Positions 7,767 through 17,971 of a stretch of 64,000 nt of DNA are shown here, piece after piece. Location of the stretch: NCBI RefSeq assembly GCF_021390475.1, contig NZ_JAJUWS010000005.1:124001-188000 (forward strand), read 5' to 3'. Each line of letters begins with the position of its first letter. Position 1 is the stretch's first letter. The position numbers and the translations under genes are program-made. The stretch comes from Streptomyces sp. ST2-7A (GTDB lineage: Bacteria > Actinomycetota > Actinomycetes > Streptomycetales > Streptomycetaceae). The notes beneath the pieces were generated by a model that had not been told where the DNA came from, did not search any database, and saw only the letters and a list, made by a program, of their open reading frames with translations.

Positions 7767-9326
7767 ATGACCGAATCCCCGGTGTACCGGGAGGACGCGG
7801 TGGTCGAGATGCGCGGCATCGACGTCGAGTTCCCCGGCGTCAAGGCTCTCTCCGGGGTCGATTTCCGGCTCCTCCCCGGCGAGGTGCACGCCCTGATGGG
7901 GGAGAACGGGGCGGGTAAATCCACCCTGATCAAGGCGCTCACCGGGGTCCACCGGCCGAGCGCCGGCACCATACGTCTCAACGGTCGTCCGATCTCCTTC
8001 GCCGACCCGGCCGCGGCCCAACGCGCCGGGATCAGCACCGTCTACCAGGAGGTCAACCTCTGCCCCAACATGTCCGTCGCCGAGAACATCCTGCTCGGGC
8101 GGGAACCGCGCCGCTTCGCCGGCATCGACACCCGGGCCGTGCGGGCCGGAGCGGCACGACTCCTCGAGAGGGTGGGCCTGGACATCGATCCCGCCTCCCG
8201 CTTGGACGGCCACCCGATCGCGGTGCAGCAACTCGTCGCGATCACCCGCGCGCTGGCGGTGGAGGCCCGGGTCCTGGTCCTCGACGAACCCACCTCCAGC
8301 CTGGACGCCGACGAGGTGGCCGAACTCTTCCGCATCATCCGGGTGTTGCGCGACGACGGGGTGGCCGTCCTCTTCGTCTCACATTTCCTCGACCAGGTGT
8401 ACGAAATCGCCGATCGGATGACCGTACTGCGCAACGGCCGGTTGGTCGGCGAACACCCCACCGCCGAGCTGGGCCGCCTCGACCTGGTGGCGGCCATGCT
8501 CGGCCGCGAACTCGACACCCTGGAGGAGGTGGAACGCCGGGCCCGGGACCACATCCCCGGCACCACCCCCGTGCTCCGGGCCCGCGGCCTCGGCCGGAAG
8601 GGGGCAATCGCCCCCTTCGACCTGGACATCCACGCCGGTGAGGTGGTCGGCCTGGCCGGTCTGCTCGGTTCGGGCCGCACCGAAACGGCTCGCCTGCTCT
8701 TCGGCGCGGACCGACCCGACAGCGGCACCCTCACCATCGCCGGCCGGCCCGTTCGTCCCCGGGGACCGCGAGCCGTCATCGCCCGGGGCGTCGCCTTCTG
8801 CTCGGAGGATCGCAAGGGCGAGGGCATCATCGAAGGCCTCAGCGTGCGCGACAACCTGATCCTGGCCGCACAGGCCGCACGCGGCTGGGCCCGACCGGTG
8901 CCGCGCCGCGCCGCCGAGGCACTGGTCGAGGAGTACATCGACAAGCTCGACATCCGCCCGGCCGACCCCGGTACCCCCATCGACAACCTCTCGGGGGGCA
9001 ACCAGCAGAAGGTGCTGCTCGCCCGCTGGCTGGTGACGCGTCCCCGGCTGCTCATCCTCGACGAACCCACCCGGGGCATCGATGTCGGGGCCAAGGCACA
9101 GATCCAGAAGGTGGTGGCCGACCTGGCCGCCGGGGGCACGGCGGTGCTCTTCATCTCCGCCGAGGTCGAGGAGGTGGTCCGGGTGTCGGACCGGATCGTG
9201 GTCCTGCGCGATCGCCGTCAGGTCGCCGAACTCGCCGGTCGCGAGGTCTCCGTACGGGACGTGGTCTCCGCCATCGCCGTACAGGACGACATCCCGGGGA
9301 ACCACCCGGCGACGGTGGGCCGATGA
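7767..9326 (+). CDS. Sugar ABC importer ATPase, two nucleotide-binding domains (YtfR-like)
   Basis: This 519-residue protein has tandem ABC domains, as in the carbohydrate uptake transporter-2 family. The first domain has Walker A GENGAGKS, the VYQEVNL Q-loop and Walker B VLVLDEPTSSLD. The second domain has a degenerate P-loop (GLLGSGRTE), the signature NLSGGNQQKVLLARW and Walker B LLILDEPTRGIDVG. This asymmetry is normal for the family. ATG 7767 is preferred to ATG 7725 because the segment between has no recognisable domain and 7725 has no ribosome site. The stop overlaps the first permease start (ATGA). It powers uptake of the sugar delivered by the upstream lipoprotein. Confidence 0.92.
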   Translation: MTESPVYREDAVVEMRGIDVEFPGVKALSGVDFRLLPGEVHALMGENGAGKSTLIKALTGVHRPSAGTIRLNGRPISFADPAAAQRAGISTVYQEVNLCPNMSVAENILLGREPRRFAGIDTRAVRAGAARLLERVGLDIDPASRLDGHPIAVQQLVAITRALAVEARVLVLDEPTSSLDADEVAELFRIIRVLRDDGVAVLFVSHFLDQVYEIADRMTVLRNGRLVGEHPTAELGRLDLVAAMLGRELDTLEEVERRARDHIPGTTPVLRARGLGRKGAIAPFDLDIHAGEVVGLAGLLGSGRTETARLLFGADRPDSGTLTIAGRPVRPRGPRAVIARGVAFCSEDRKGEGIIEGLSVRDNLILAAQAARGWARPVPRRAAEALVEEYIDKLDIRPADPGTPIDNLSGGNQQKVLLARWLVTRPRLLILDEPTRGIDVGAKAQIQKVVADLAAGGTAVLFISAEVEEVVRVSDRIVVLRDRRQVAELAGREVSVRDVVSAIAVQDDIPGNHPATVGR

Positions 9327-10336
9327 GACGCAACCACCTCCTGTGGCCGCTGCTCGCCCTGGCCGGCCTCATCGCGCTCAACGTGGTCGTCACCCCCTCC
9401 TTCCTCGAGATCAGACTGCAGGACGGTCACCTCTACGGCAGTGCCGTGGACATTCTCCGCAACGGCGCGCCCACGCTGCTCATCGCCATCGGTATGACCC
9501 TGGTGATCGCCACCCGCGGCATCGACCTGTCGGTGGGCGCGGTCGCCGCGATCTCCGGGGCCATCGCCTGCACCTGGATCGCCGGCGGCGGACACGCCCT
9601 CACCGCGGTGCTGCTCGCCCTGGGCGCCTGTCTGCTCCTGGGAACGTGGAACGGACTTCTCGTCTCCGTGGCGGGCATCCAACCGATCATCGCCACACTG
9701 GTGCTGATGACGGCAGGCCGCGGTGTGGCGATGCTGCTGACCGAGGGGCAGATCGTCACCGTCAACGACCCCGGGTACCGCTGGATCGGAACGGGATTCC
9801 TCGTCCTGCCGGTCGCGGTCCTCATCGCTCTGGCGGTCCTGGGCGGGGTCGCGCTGCTGACCCACCGCACGGCGCTGGGCACCCTCATCCACGCCGTGGG
9901 GACCAACCCGGAGGCCGCGGGACTGGCGGGGGTCCGCTCCCGCACGATCATCGGGACGGTCTACGTCTTCGCGGCACTGTGCGCCGGTGTGGCGGGCCTG
10001 ATGATCAGCTCCAACGTCAACGCGGCGGACGCCAACAGCGCCGGACTGTGGATCGAGATGGACGCGATCCTCGCCGTCGTCATCGGCGGCACCTCCCTGG
10101 CGGGGGGCCGCTACTCGCTGTCCGGGACCCTGGTCGGCGCCCTGGTGATCCAGACCCTCACCACCACCGTCTACACCATCGGGATCCCGACCAACGCCAC
10201 CCTGGTCTTCAAGGCCCTCGTCGTGATCATCGTGTGCCTGCTCCAGTCGCCGCGTGTCGCCCGTTCCCCGGGGGGACGGCGCGTTCCGCCGACCCATCCG
10301 CTCCCGGTCGGCGCCCGGAAGGGGGACCTCCGATGA
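9323..10336 (+). CDS. Sugar ABC importer permease 1 (YtfT-like)
   Basis: This 337-residue integral membrane protein of the RbsC/XylH family has about 8-10 hydrophobic helices. The hallmark segment GMTLVIATRGIDLSVGAVAA and the later VVIGGTSLAGGRYSLSGTLV are present. Its start overlaps the ATPase stop and its stop overlaps the second permease start, so the three genes are translationally coupled. It should form a heterodimeric channel with the next gene product. The hydrophilic C-terminal tail after LVVIIVCLLQS is Arg/Pro-rich. Confidence 0.92.
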   Translation: MRRNHLLWPLLALAGLIALNVVVTPSFLEIRLQDGHLYGSAVDILRNGAPTLLIAIGMTLVIATRGIDLSVGAVAAISGAIACTWIAGGGHALTAVLLALGACLLLGTWNGLLVSVAGIQPIIATLVLMTAGRGVAMLLTEGQIVTVNDPGYRWIGTGFLVLPVAVLIALAVLGGVALLTHRTALGTLIHAVGTNPEAAGLAGVRSRTIIGTVYVFAALCAGVAGLMISSNVNAADANSAGLWIEMDAILAVVIGGTSLAGGRYSLSGTLVGALVIQTLTTTVYTIGIPTNATLVFKALVVIIVCLLQSPRVARSPGGRRVPPTHPLPVGARKGDLR

Positions 10337-11343
10337 GCCCTCCGACCCTCGCTCGCCTGTCGGAACGCGTCAACTCCGCCCGGCTGCCCCGCCGCTTCCT
10401 GCCGGTGGTCGCCACGTTCGTCGTCTTCGTCCTCACCTTCGGCGCCGGATCCCTGCGTTACGAGGGCTTCGCCTCCGGCCAGGTCGTGGCGAACCTGTTC
10501 GTCGACAACGCCTTCCTCATCGTGCTCGCGGTCGGGATGACCTTCGTCATCCTCACCGGCGGCATCGACCTGTCGGTGGGCGCGGTCGCCGCCCTGGCCA
10601 CGATGATCGCCGCCGCCGGTCTCGGCGCCGGGTGGCCGCCCTGGGCGGTCGTCGTCCTGGTCCTCACCACCGGTACCACCCTCGGCCTGCTGATGGGGTT
10701 GGTGATCCACCACTTCGGGGTACAGCCCTTCATCGTCACCCTGGCGGGTATGTTCCTCGCCCGCGGCCTGTGCTTCCTCATCAGCGTGGAATCGATCTCC
10801 ATCCGGGATCCGGCCTTCCGTGACCTCGCCACCGCGACCATCCACCTCCCGGGTGACATCGTGCTGACCCCTGCCGTGATCATCTCGCTGATCGTCGTGG
10901 CGGTGGCGGTGTACGTGCTGCACCGGACCCGCTTCGGACGCACCGTCTACGCGGTGGGGGGCAGCGAGTCCTCCGCGCGGCTGATGGGACTGGCCGCCGG
11001 TCGAACCAAGGTGGGTGTCTATGCGGTGAGCGGGTTCTGCTCGGCCCTGGGAGGTCTCCTCTTCGGTCTCTACATGCTGTCCGGATACGGACTGCACGGC
11101 GTCGGCATGGAACTGGACGTCATCGCCGCCGTGGTGATCGGTGGAACGCTGTTGGCGGGGGGCGTCGGTTACGTGGCCGGCTCGGTGCTGGGCGTGCTGG
11201 TCCTGGGCACCGTACAGACGGTCATCTCCTTCGAGGGGACCCTCAGCTCCTGGTGGACCCGCATCGTCATCGGCGTGTTGCTGCTGGCCTTCATCCTTCT
11301 CCAGCGCCTCATCGTCGGCCGGCCGCCCGGCGGCACCCGGTGA
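10333..11343 (+). CDS. Sugar ABC importer permease 2 (YjfF-like)
   Basis: This 336-residue membrane protein is paralogous to the preceding gene. It has the same signature region (FVILTGGIDLSVGAVAALAT) and a closing VVIGGTLLAGGVGYVAGSVL. ATG 10333 overlaps the previous stop. YtfT-YjfF pairs form the heterodimeric pore of furanose importers. The importer therefore has a binding protein, a double ATPase and two permeases, and appears intact. A strong bidirectional hairpin follows the stop by about 20 bp. Confidence 0.92.
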   Translation: MSPPTLARLSERVNSARLPRRFLPVVATFVVFVLTFGAGSLRYEGFASGQVVANLFVDNAFLIVLAVGMTFVILTGGIDLSVGAVAALATMIAAAGLGAGWPPWAVVVLVLTTGTTLGLLMGLVIHHFGVQPFIVTLAGMFLARGLCFLISVESISIRDPAFRDLATATIHLPGDIVLTPAVIISLIVVAVAVYVLHRTRFGRTVYAVGGSESSARLMGLAAGRTKVGVYAVSGFCSALGGLLFGLYMLSGYGLHGVGMELDVIAAVVIGGTLLAGGVGYVAGSVLGVLVLGTVQTVISFEGTLSSWWTRIVIGVLLLAFILLQRLIVGRPPGGTR

Positions 11344-11363
11344 TCGTTCGGGGGAGTGGCCGA

Positions 11364-11394
11364 CCCGCCCGCCGCGGTCACCGCGGCGGGCGGG
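11364..11394. terminator. Bidirectional terminator, importer operon / xylanase gene
   Basis: A perfect 14-bp stem (CCCGCCCGCCGCGG and its complement) with a TCA loop lies between the converging permease and xylanase genes. Confidence 0.85.
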
Positions 11395-11400
11395 GGATTC

Positions 11401-12585
11401 TCAGCCCTTCCGGGCCTCCTTCAGGGTGGAACGCAGCGCGAAGAAGGCCGGCTTGCGGACGAAGTTCTCGGTCATCACCGTGGCGGAACCCTCACCTTCG
11501 AAGAAGCTCGGTACCCAGGAGTACTTGTCGGTGAAGCCCCAGATGGTGAAGGAGTTGCAGCCCTCCACGGCCAGGCAGGCGGACAACGCCCGGTCGTAGT
11601 ACTCGGCCTGCTGCACCAGTTGCGCCTTGGTGGGTCGGCCGCTCGCCGGCAGGTCCATGCGCACGTCCAGTTCGGTGACGGCGGTCTCGAGACCGAGGTC
11701 GTCGAACCGGAGCAGGTTCTGCTCGAGGTCACCGGGGAAACCGTAACGCGTGCTCAGGTGGCCCTGGACGGCGAAACCGTGTACGGGAACCCCATCATCG
11801 AGCAGTTCCTGCACGAGCGTGTAATAGGCGTCGCTCTTGGGGTTGACGCTCTCCACGTTGTAGTCGTTGAAGAACAGCTTCGCCTGCGGGTCCGCCTCAT
11901 GGGTCCAGCGGAACGCGTCGGCGATGATCCCCGGGCCGAGCTCGCGGATCCAGATGTTGTCCCGGACTCGAAGTTCTCCCGCCTCGTCGAAGATCTCGTT
12001 CGCCACGTCCCACTGCTGGATCCGGCCCGCGTAGCGGCCGACAACGGTGGTGATGTGCTCGCGCAGGATTTCCCGCAGCTCCTCCTCGGTGAAGTCGCCC
12101 TCCTCCAGCCACGCGGGATTCTGGCTGTGCCACAGAAGCGTGTGCCCGCGCACGACCTGACGGTTGCGCTCGGCGAAGCGGACGATGGCGTCGACCTCCT
12201 CGAAGCGGTACCGGTCGCGTTCGGGGTGGATGAAGTCCCACTTCATCTGATTCTCGGGAGATACCGAGCTGAACTGCTTACCGAGAATCTTCCGGTACTT
12301 CATGTCGTACGTGAAGGGATCCGGGTAGTCCTGATCGAGGTGGTGCCCCCCACCCGCCACGGCCGTTCCCACGAAGAAGCCCTCGGGTGCGGCTCCACGC
12401 AGGTGACCGAGGCCGATGTGGGGACGAGGCGGGAACTTGGGGGTGAGGTGGGGTGGGGTCTTGGGGGTGGCGTGGGGGGTGGGTCGGTGATCGGGCTGTT
12501 GGGCGGCCGAGGCCGGCGAGGCCGCCAGGGGAAGGGCCAGAGCGGTGGCCGCGAGGGTGGCGATGGCGAAACGCACGGATCTCAT
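11401..12585 (-). CDS. Secreted GH10 endo-1,4-beta-xylanase
   Basis: This 394-residue enzyme has a signal peptide ending ASPASA (about residue 27). A His/Pro/Thr-rich linker to about residue 60 precedes a single GH10 (beta/alpha)8 barrel. The acid/base Glu is in QWDVANEIFDE and the nucleophile Glu in TAVTELDVRMD. The substrate-binding HTLLWHSQNPAW and WGFTDKYSWVPSFF segments are also present. No carbohydrate-binding module follows the catalytic domain. It hydrolyses the xylan backbone outside the cell. Gene context (furanose importer, LacI repressor, GH62 relic) makes this an arabinoxylan locus. Palindromic CGAAAGTTTTCG-type elements in its leader suggest its own regulator. Confidence 0.94.
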   Translation of the reverse strand: MRSVRFAIATLAATALALPLAASPASAAQQPDHRPTPHATPKTPPHLTPKFPPRPHIGLGHLRGAAPEGFFVGTAVAGGGHHLDQDYPDPFTYDMKYRKILGKQFSSVSPENQMKWDFIHPERDRYRFEEVDAIVRFAERNRQVVRGHTLLWHSQNPAWLEEGDFTEEELREILREHITTVVGRYAGRIQQWDVANEIFDEAGELRVRDNIWIRELGPGIIADAFRWTHEADPQAKLFFNDYNVESVNPKSDAYYTLVQELLDDGVPVHGFAVQGHLSTRYGFPGDLEQNLLRFDDLGLETAVTELDVRMDLPASGRPTKAQLVQQAEYYDRALSACLAVEGCNSFTIWGFTDKYSWVPSFFEGEGSATVMTENFVRKPAFFALRSTLKEARKG

Positions 12586-12614
12586 CGGGTGTCTCTCACC
12601 TTTGGTCGACTGGT

Positions 12615-12646
12615 CCGAAAGTTTTCGGAGTTTTCCCGAAAGTTGG
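12615..12646 (-). promoter_or_regulatory. Xylanase operator candidates
   Basis: CCGAAAGTTTTCGG (12615-12628, near-perfect palindrome) is followed by CCGAAAGTTGG (12636-12646). Both lie 30-60 bp upstream of the xylanase start. Short CGAAAnTTTCG palindromes are known upstream of Streptomyces xylanase genes. A looser copy (TTGAAAGTTCTCGG) lies near 12900. Confidence 0.6.
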
Positions 12647-13023
12647 AGTCACGGACCCTAGGGTCTCTCGGACGGGGCGTCAACGGGTCGCGCACGAATA
12701 CGGAGAGGTTTCCCCTCGGGGCTCCACGTTCCGGGGCACCGCTCCCCGCCATCCGGGGAGGTCCGGGGCGAGGTCGGACCCGAGGTGTGCGCGGGTGACG
12801 GAGCGGCGTGCCCCCGTGATCGGATGACGTGGGGGACGGGGCGCCCCGCACCGGCCCGTCCCCGTCCTTCCCCGCCGCTCCGCCGCCGACGGGGTCCTCT
12901 TGAAAGTTCTCGGTCCCACTCTTCTCCCGGTACCCGCACCCCGGCCCGCTCCCCGGGGTCGGCACGCGTGATTCCGTGAGATTTTCGGTGCCCTTCGGAA
13001 GTCGGGACGGTGGTGTTCTTCTC

Positions 13024-13049
13024 CCCATTTCCGTGCTTCCGGAAATGGG
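13024..13049. repeat. Hairpin CCCATTTCCG / CGGAAATGGG
   Basis: Perfect 10-bp arms flank a 6-nt loop. A TTGACG box (13050-13055) begins at the next base. The hairpin may be an operator, or a terminator for transcription arriving from the left. Confidence 0.5.
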
Positions 13050-13100
13050 TTGACGGACCCCTGGAGTGAGAATTGGAAAACCATTCCAGGAGGTGTCGAA

Positions 13101-13163
13101 ATGATCTGCCCCGTGGTCCGGTCACTGCTCACCGCGGATCCGGCGGTGGCTCCGGGCGGATGA
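13101..13163 (+). CDS. Candidate 20-residue small ORF
   Basis: ATG 13101 has a textbook ribosome site (AGGAGG at 13088-13093, 7-nt spacing). A possible TTGACG promoter lies at 13050. The frame encodes MICPVVRSLLTADPAVAPGG and stops at 13163. No family is recognised. It could be a leader peptide, a free microprotein, or the intact start of a gene whose remainder is frameshifted away. The signals are better than chance, but the coding evidence is thin because the ORF is so short. Confidence 0.35.
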   Translation: MICPVVRSLLTADPAVAPGG

Positions 13164-13666
13164 AAAGAGGGCGCCGCCTTCCCGATGACGGGAGGGCCGT
13201 CAACGCCCGTGGCAGGCATTGTTCCGCCGGACGCCCGCCGAGTTGGAACCACCGGATGACTCCCGCGCCCCTCGGTCGCCATCACCACCGGCGAGATGAC
13301 CCCACCCGGGACCGACACACGCCGGGGAGGCGACGGAGCCACCGGTCCGCGGCCCGGCGCCGCTGCGTCCCCGGCGACCATCGCAGGCGCACAATGCCCT
13401 CGGTGACCCCGCCCGCTCGCCCCGACCGGTCGGGGCGACGGCGGATCGGGCCATCGGCACCCCGGAACACGCCGGCCACCTGCGACGGATCCCGCGGCGC
13501 GGTGCCCCCCGTCCGATGGCATCGGGCTGCGACCGCGGCCCCTCCCGGCTGACGGCCCTGCCCGGTCCGATGGCGGACGCCCTCACCGGGGAACCGGATG
13601 AGTCGGGCTGCCCCGTCGTCCGGGGCCCGGACGACGTATGCCCCCGGGCCGCTCGCCGTCGTGTGA

Positions 13667-15472
<1,806 letters not shown>

Positions 15473-15477
15473 GCGTT

Positions 15478-15528
15478 CCCCGTGCGGTGCCCGGCCCGGG
15501 CGACCGGTGGATCGGGCACCGCACGGGG
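15478..15528 (+). terminator. Terminator after glutamate dehydrogenase
   Basis: A perfect 16-bp stem (CCCCGTGCGGTGCCCG and its complement) with a 19-nt loop begins 5 bp after the stop codon. Confidence 0.88.
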
Positions 15529-15677
15529 GGTTCCGTCGACAAGGTCGCCGCGTGGAGGGTCCACACGGAAAATACCCGGCGGTATCCATCTTTCGGGTGG
15601 TTTGCTGATTTTTCGTTCCTCGGGTGTCCCGACGGTCGGATGATTTCCCCGGGCCGTTTCCACAGCCCGAAGGAAGG

Positions 15678-16337
15678 ATGGTGCGCACACCGATGGGTAC
15701 GACACGACGGAACGTTCTGGGGGCCACCGCGGCCGTGCCTTTGCTGGCGCGATTCGCCGAAACGGCATCCGCCGCCGACGGCGACCGATACGGCAGGGTT
15801 TCCGATGGCTGGGTCGAGGTGCGGTGGGCCCCTCTGGTCCGGGAGGAGCTGGACCGGTTGGGAGCCGTGGTCCGGGCCGTGGCCCCCGCCCGACTGGTCG
15901 AGGACGCACACGGTTCGGCGATCCGATTTCCCGTGAACCCCGTCAAGGGCGATCCCTCACCGGAAAGTCCGCAAAGGGCCCGGGGCGACGGTGGGCTGCA
16001 GGGCGGTGTCGCCGTCCGCACACCGATCGGGAACCTTCGACTCACTCACCTGACGGGTGTGCTGGAGGACGGGCTGGCATCCGGGAGATGCACGATCAAC
16101 GGCCTCGAGGTCGAACACCACCCCGCATTCCGGTGCGGTCTGACGGAGGGCCGACTGATCACCGAACCGACTCGGGACGGCGGTGTGATGAGGGTACGGA
16201 TGGTCGAGGTGCCGCTGCGCCCGACCGCCGAGGCACTGGAGGTGTACACCGCGACCTTCGGTGCACCGGCCCTCACCGTCGACACGGTACTGGCACATGT
16301 GACGGCGGAAGGCCTGTACACCCCACCCCGGCGGTGA
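15678..16337 (+). CDS. Secreted protein of unknown function with Tat-type signal
   Basis: The N-terminus MGTTRRNVLGATAAVPLLAR, followed by FAETASA, is a twin-arginine-type signal peptide, so the protein is probably exported folded. The roughly 190-residue mature part contains DGWVEVRWAPLVREELDRLG and a beta-rich region (GGVAVRTPIGNLRLTHLTGV, ...VEVPLRPTAEALEVY). I do not recognise a family. The start is uncertain among ATG 15678, GTG 15681 (best spaced from GAAGGA) and ATG 15693. The gene converges on the prenyl-synthase fusion gene, and its stop codon forms part of the shared hairpin at 16336-16356. Confidence 0.65.
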   Translation: MVRTPMGTTRRNVLGATAAVPLLARFAETASAADGDRYGRVSDGWVEVRWAPLVREELDRLGAVVRAVAPARLVEDAHGSAIRFPVNPVKGDPSPESPQRARGDGGLQGGVAVRTPIGNLRLTHLTGVLEDGLASGRCTINGLEVEHHPAFRCGLTEGRLITEPTRDGGVMRVRMVEVPLRPTAEALEVYTATFGAPALTVDTVLAHVTAEGLYTPPRR

Positions 16338-16356
16338 ACCGGGCCCGGCCCGGTTC
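16336..16356. terminator. Hairpin spanning both stop codons of convergent genes
   Basis: GAACCGGGC and GCCCGGTTC (9-bp stem, 3-nt loop) cover the 17-bp gap and the ends of both stop codons. It probably serves as a compact bidirectional terminator. Confidence 0.6.
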
Positions 16357-17971
16357 AGGTGAACCGGGCCGGCTCCGCCGACCGGGTGGGGTGGGGCAGG
16401 CCACCCCCGAAACGGCGCCGACGGCCGGAGTACGCCGTGATCGCCTGCCGCAGCCGTTCCAGGTCGAAATCGGGCCACGGCGTCGGATCGAAAACCATCT
16501 CGGCGTAGGCGAGATGCCAGGGTAGGAAATTGCTGATCCGCTGCTCACCGGAGGTGCGGATCAACAGATCGACATCCGGCAGGTCCGGGACGTACAGGTT
16601 CCGTGCCAGGTCGGCGGGGCCGATCTCCTCGGGCAGGATCGTGCCGGCGACCGCCTCCGCGGCCAACGCCCGGGCCGCCCCGACCAGCTCCTCCCGTCCC
16701 CCGTAATCGAGGCAAAGGGTCAGCGACAGTACGTCATTGTTCGATGTCATGCTTTCCACCAACATCAGAGAGGAGGCCAGTGACGGCTCGAGGCGGTCGC
16801 GCCGTCCACACCAGCGCACCCGCACCCCCAGTTCGTGCAGCCACTCGATTCCCAGGGCGATGCCATCCCCCAGGCTCTCGAACAGGGCCCCCAGTTCCTC
16901 TTGGGAACGCTGCCAGTTCTCCGTGGAGAACGCGTAGATGCTCAGGTGTCGCACTCCCAGCCGCAGAGCCGCGTTGACCAGACGTACCGCGGCCCACTCG
17001 CCCGCGTGATGCCCCTGGTGGGGCGGAAGCCCTCGTGCCGCGGCCCACCGTCGGTTGCCGTCCATGATGACCGCGACGTGGTCCGGCACCCCACCCGTCT
17101 GCGGCCGGGCCGGGCGCCGGACCACCCCCTCGGCCGATACCAGCGGCTCGATTCCGTCGGTGAAGACCTGCGATCGTCGCAGTGCCACCTCGTCGAACTG
17201 CAGATGCGCCCCCAACAGCAGGCCGCGCAGGAACACATGGCACTCGGGGTCCACCATCCCCGGCACCGGCGCCGCCAACTCCAACAGGTCACGCCAGCGG
17301 TCCAGTTGGACAGCCACCAACTCGTCCAGCGCCTCGAGTCGATCACCGCGTCGCAGGTCGTCGGGGCCCAGCCCCGACTCCCGCAGATCGGCACGCGGCA
17401 GGTAACACCGGCCGGCGGTGAGATCGGCCGGCAGATCCTCGAAGACATCCACCATCTGGCACACCTCCCCCAACGCCGAGATCGCCGCCTTCGCCTCCGG
17501 CGTCCGGGCCCCCACCATCGGAGCCCACATCTCGAAGACGGTCCCCGCGACCCCCCGCAGATAACGCCGCTGGTCCGCGAACGTCTCGAAGACCGGTGGG
17601 GAGACACAGTCGGCCACCATCGCCTCGAAGAACTCCTCGATCACCCCATGATCGACCTCCCACCGCAGCACCGTGTCCACGTACGCCCGCCGCAACGGAT
17701 GGTCGCTGCGCCCGATGCGCAACTCCTCAAAGGTCTCGTCACGCCATCGGACGAGCAGTCGCTCGCGTTCCACCGATGAATCGTTCTCATCGGCGATGTG
17801 GTCGGTCCGTACAAGGAAACCGTGCACGGCGTGGACATGGGGGCGGATCGTGGAGGGCAGAGACTCCGTCGCCCGCCACATCGGCGCAATGACCTCCCTG
17901 ACCTGCGCGGCACACAATTCGTAGGACTCGCGCAGCTCGCGCGAATCGAAAGCGCCCTCATCCCTCACCAC
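16355..17971 (-). CDS. Fusion of squalene/phytoene-synthase-type domain with cis-prenyltransferase
   Basis: From GTG 17971 (GAGGGG 7 nt upstream; an alternative GTG lies at 18061) the product is 538 residues. Residues about 1-280 resemble squalene/phytoene synthases, with both Asp-rich motifs intact: DHIAD (57-61), and the QMVDVFEDLPAD segment ending at D183 and followed by AGRCYLP. Residues about 295-530 are a complete undecaprenyl-diphosphate-synthase-like domain with VAVIMDGNRRWA, LSIYAFSTENWQRS, DYGGREE and LLIRTSGEQRISNFLPWHLA. Trans head-to-head coupling and cis chain elongation are thus on one polypeptide. Family knowledge predicts prenyl diphosphate substrates and Mg2+. The product is unknown: a long-chain cis-prenyl diphosphate, an irregular or coupled terpene, or both. 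No carotenoid or hopanoid genes are adjacent. Confidence 0.85.
   Translation of the reverse strand: MVRDEGAFDSRELRESYELCAAQVREVIAPMWRATESLPSTIRPHVHAVHGFLVRTDHIADENDSSVERERLLVRWRDETFEELRIGRSDHPLRRAYVDTVLRWEVDHGVIEEFFEAMVADCVSPPVFETFADQRRYLRGVAGTVFEMWAPMVGARTPEAKAAISALGEVCQMVDVFEDLPADLTAGRCYLPRADLRESGLGPDDLRRGDRLEALDELVAVQLDRWRDLLELAAPVPGMVDPECHVFLRGLLLGAHLQFDEVALRRSQVFTDGIEPLVSAEGVVRRPARPQTGGVPDHVAVIMDGNRRWAAARGLPPHQGHHAGEWAAVRLVNAALRLGVRHLSIYAFSTENWQRSQEELGALFESLGDGIALGIEWLHELGVRVRWCGRRDRLEPSLASSLMLVESMTSNNDVLSLTLCLDYGGREELVGAARALAAEAVAGTILPEEIGPADLARNLYVPDLPDVDLLIRTSGEQRISNFLPWHLAYAEMVFDPTPWPDFDLERLRQAITAYSGRRRRFGGGLPHPTRSAEPARFT

Noticed and set aside
12680..13522. 280-codon minus-strand frame in the gap before glutamate dehydrogenase
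   Set aside because: Gly/Arg/Pro-rich with no recognisable motif or ribosome site; typical open-frame noise in GC-rich DNA.
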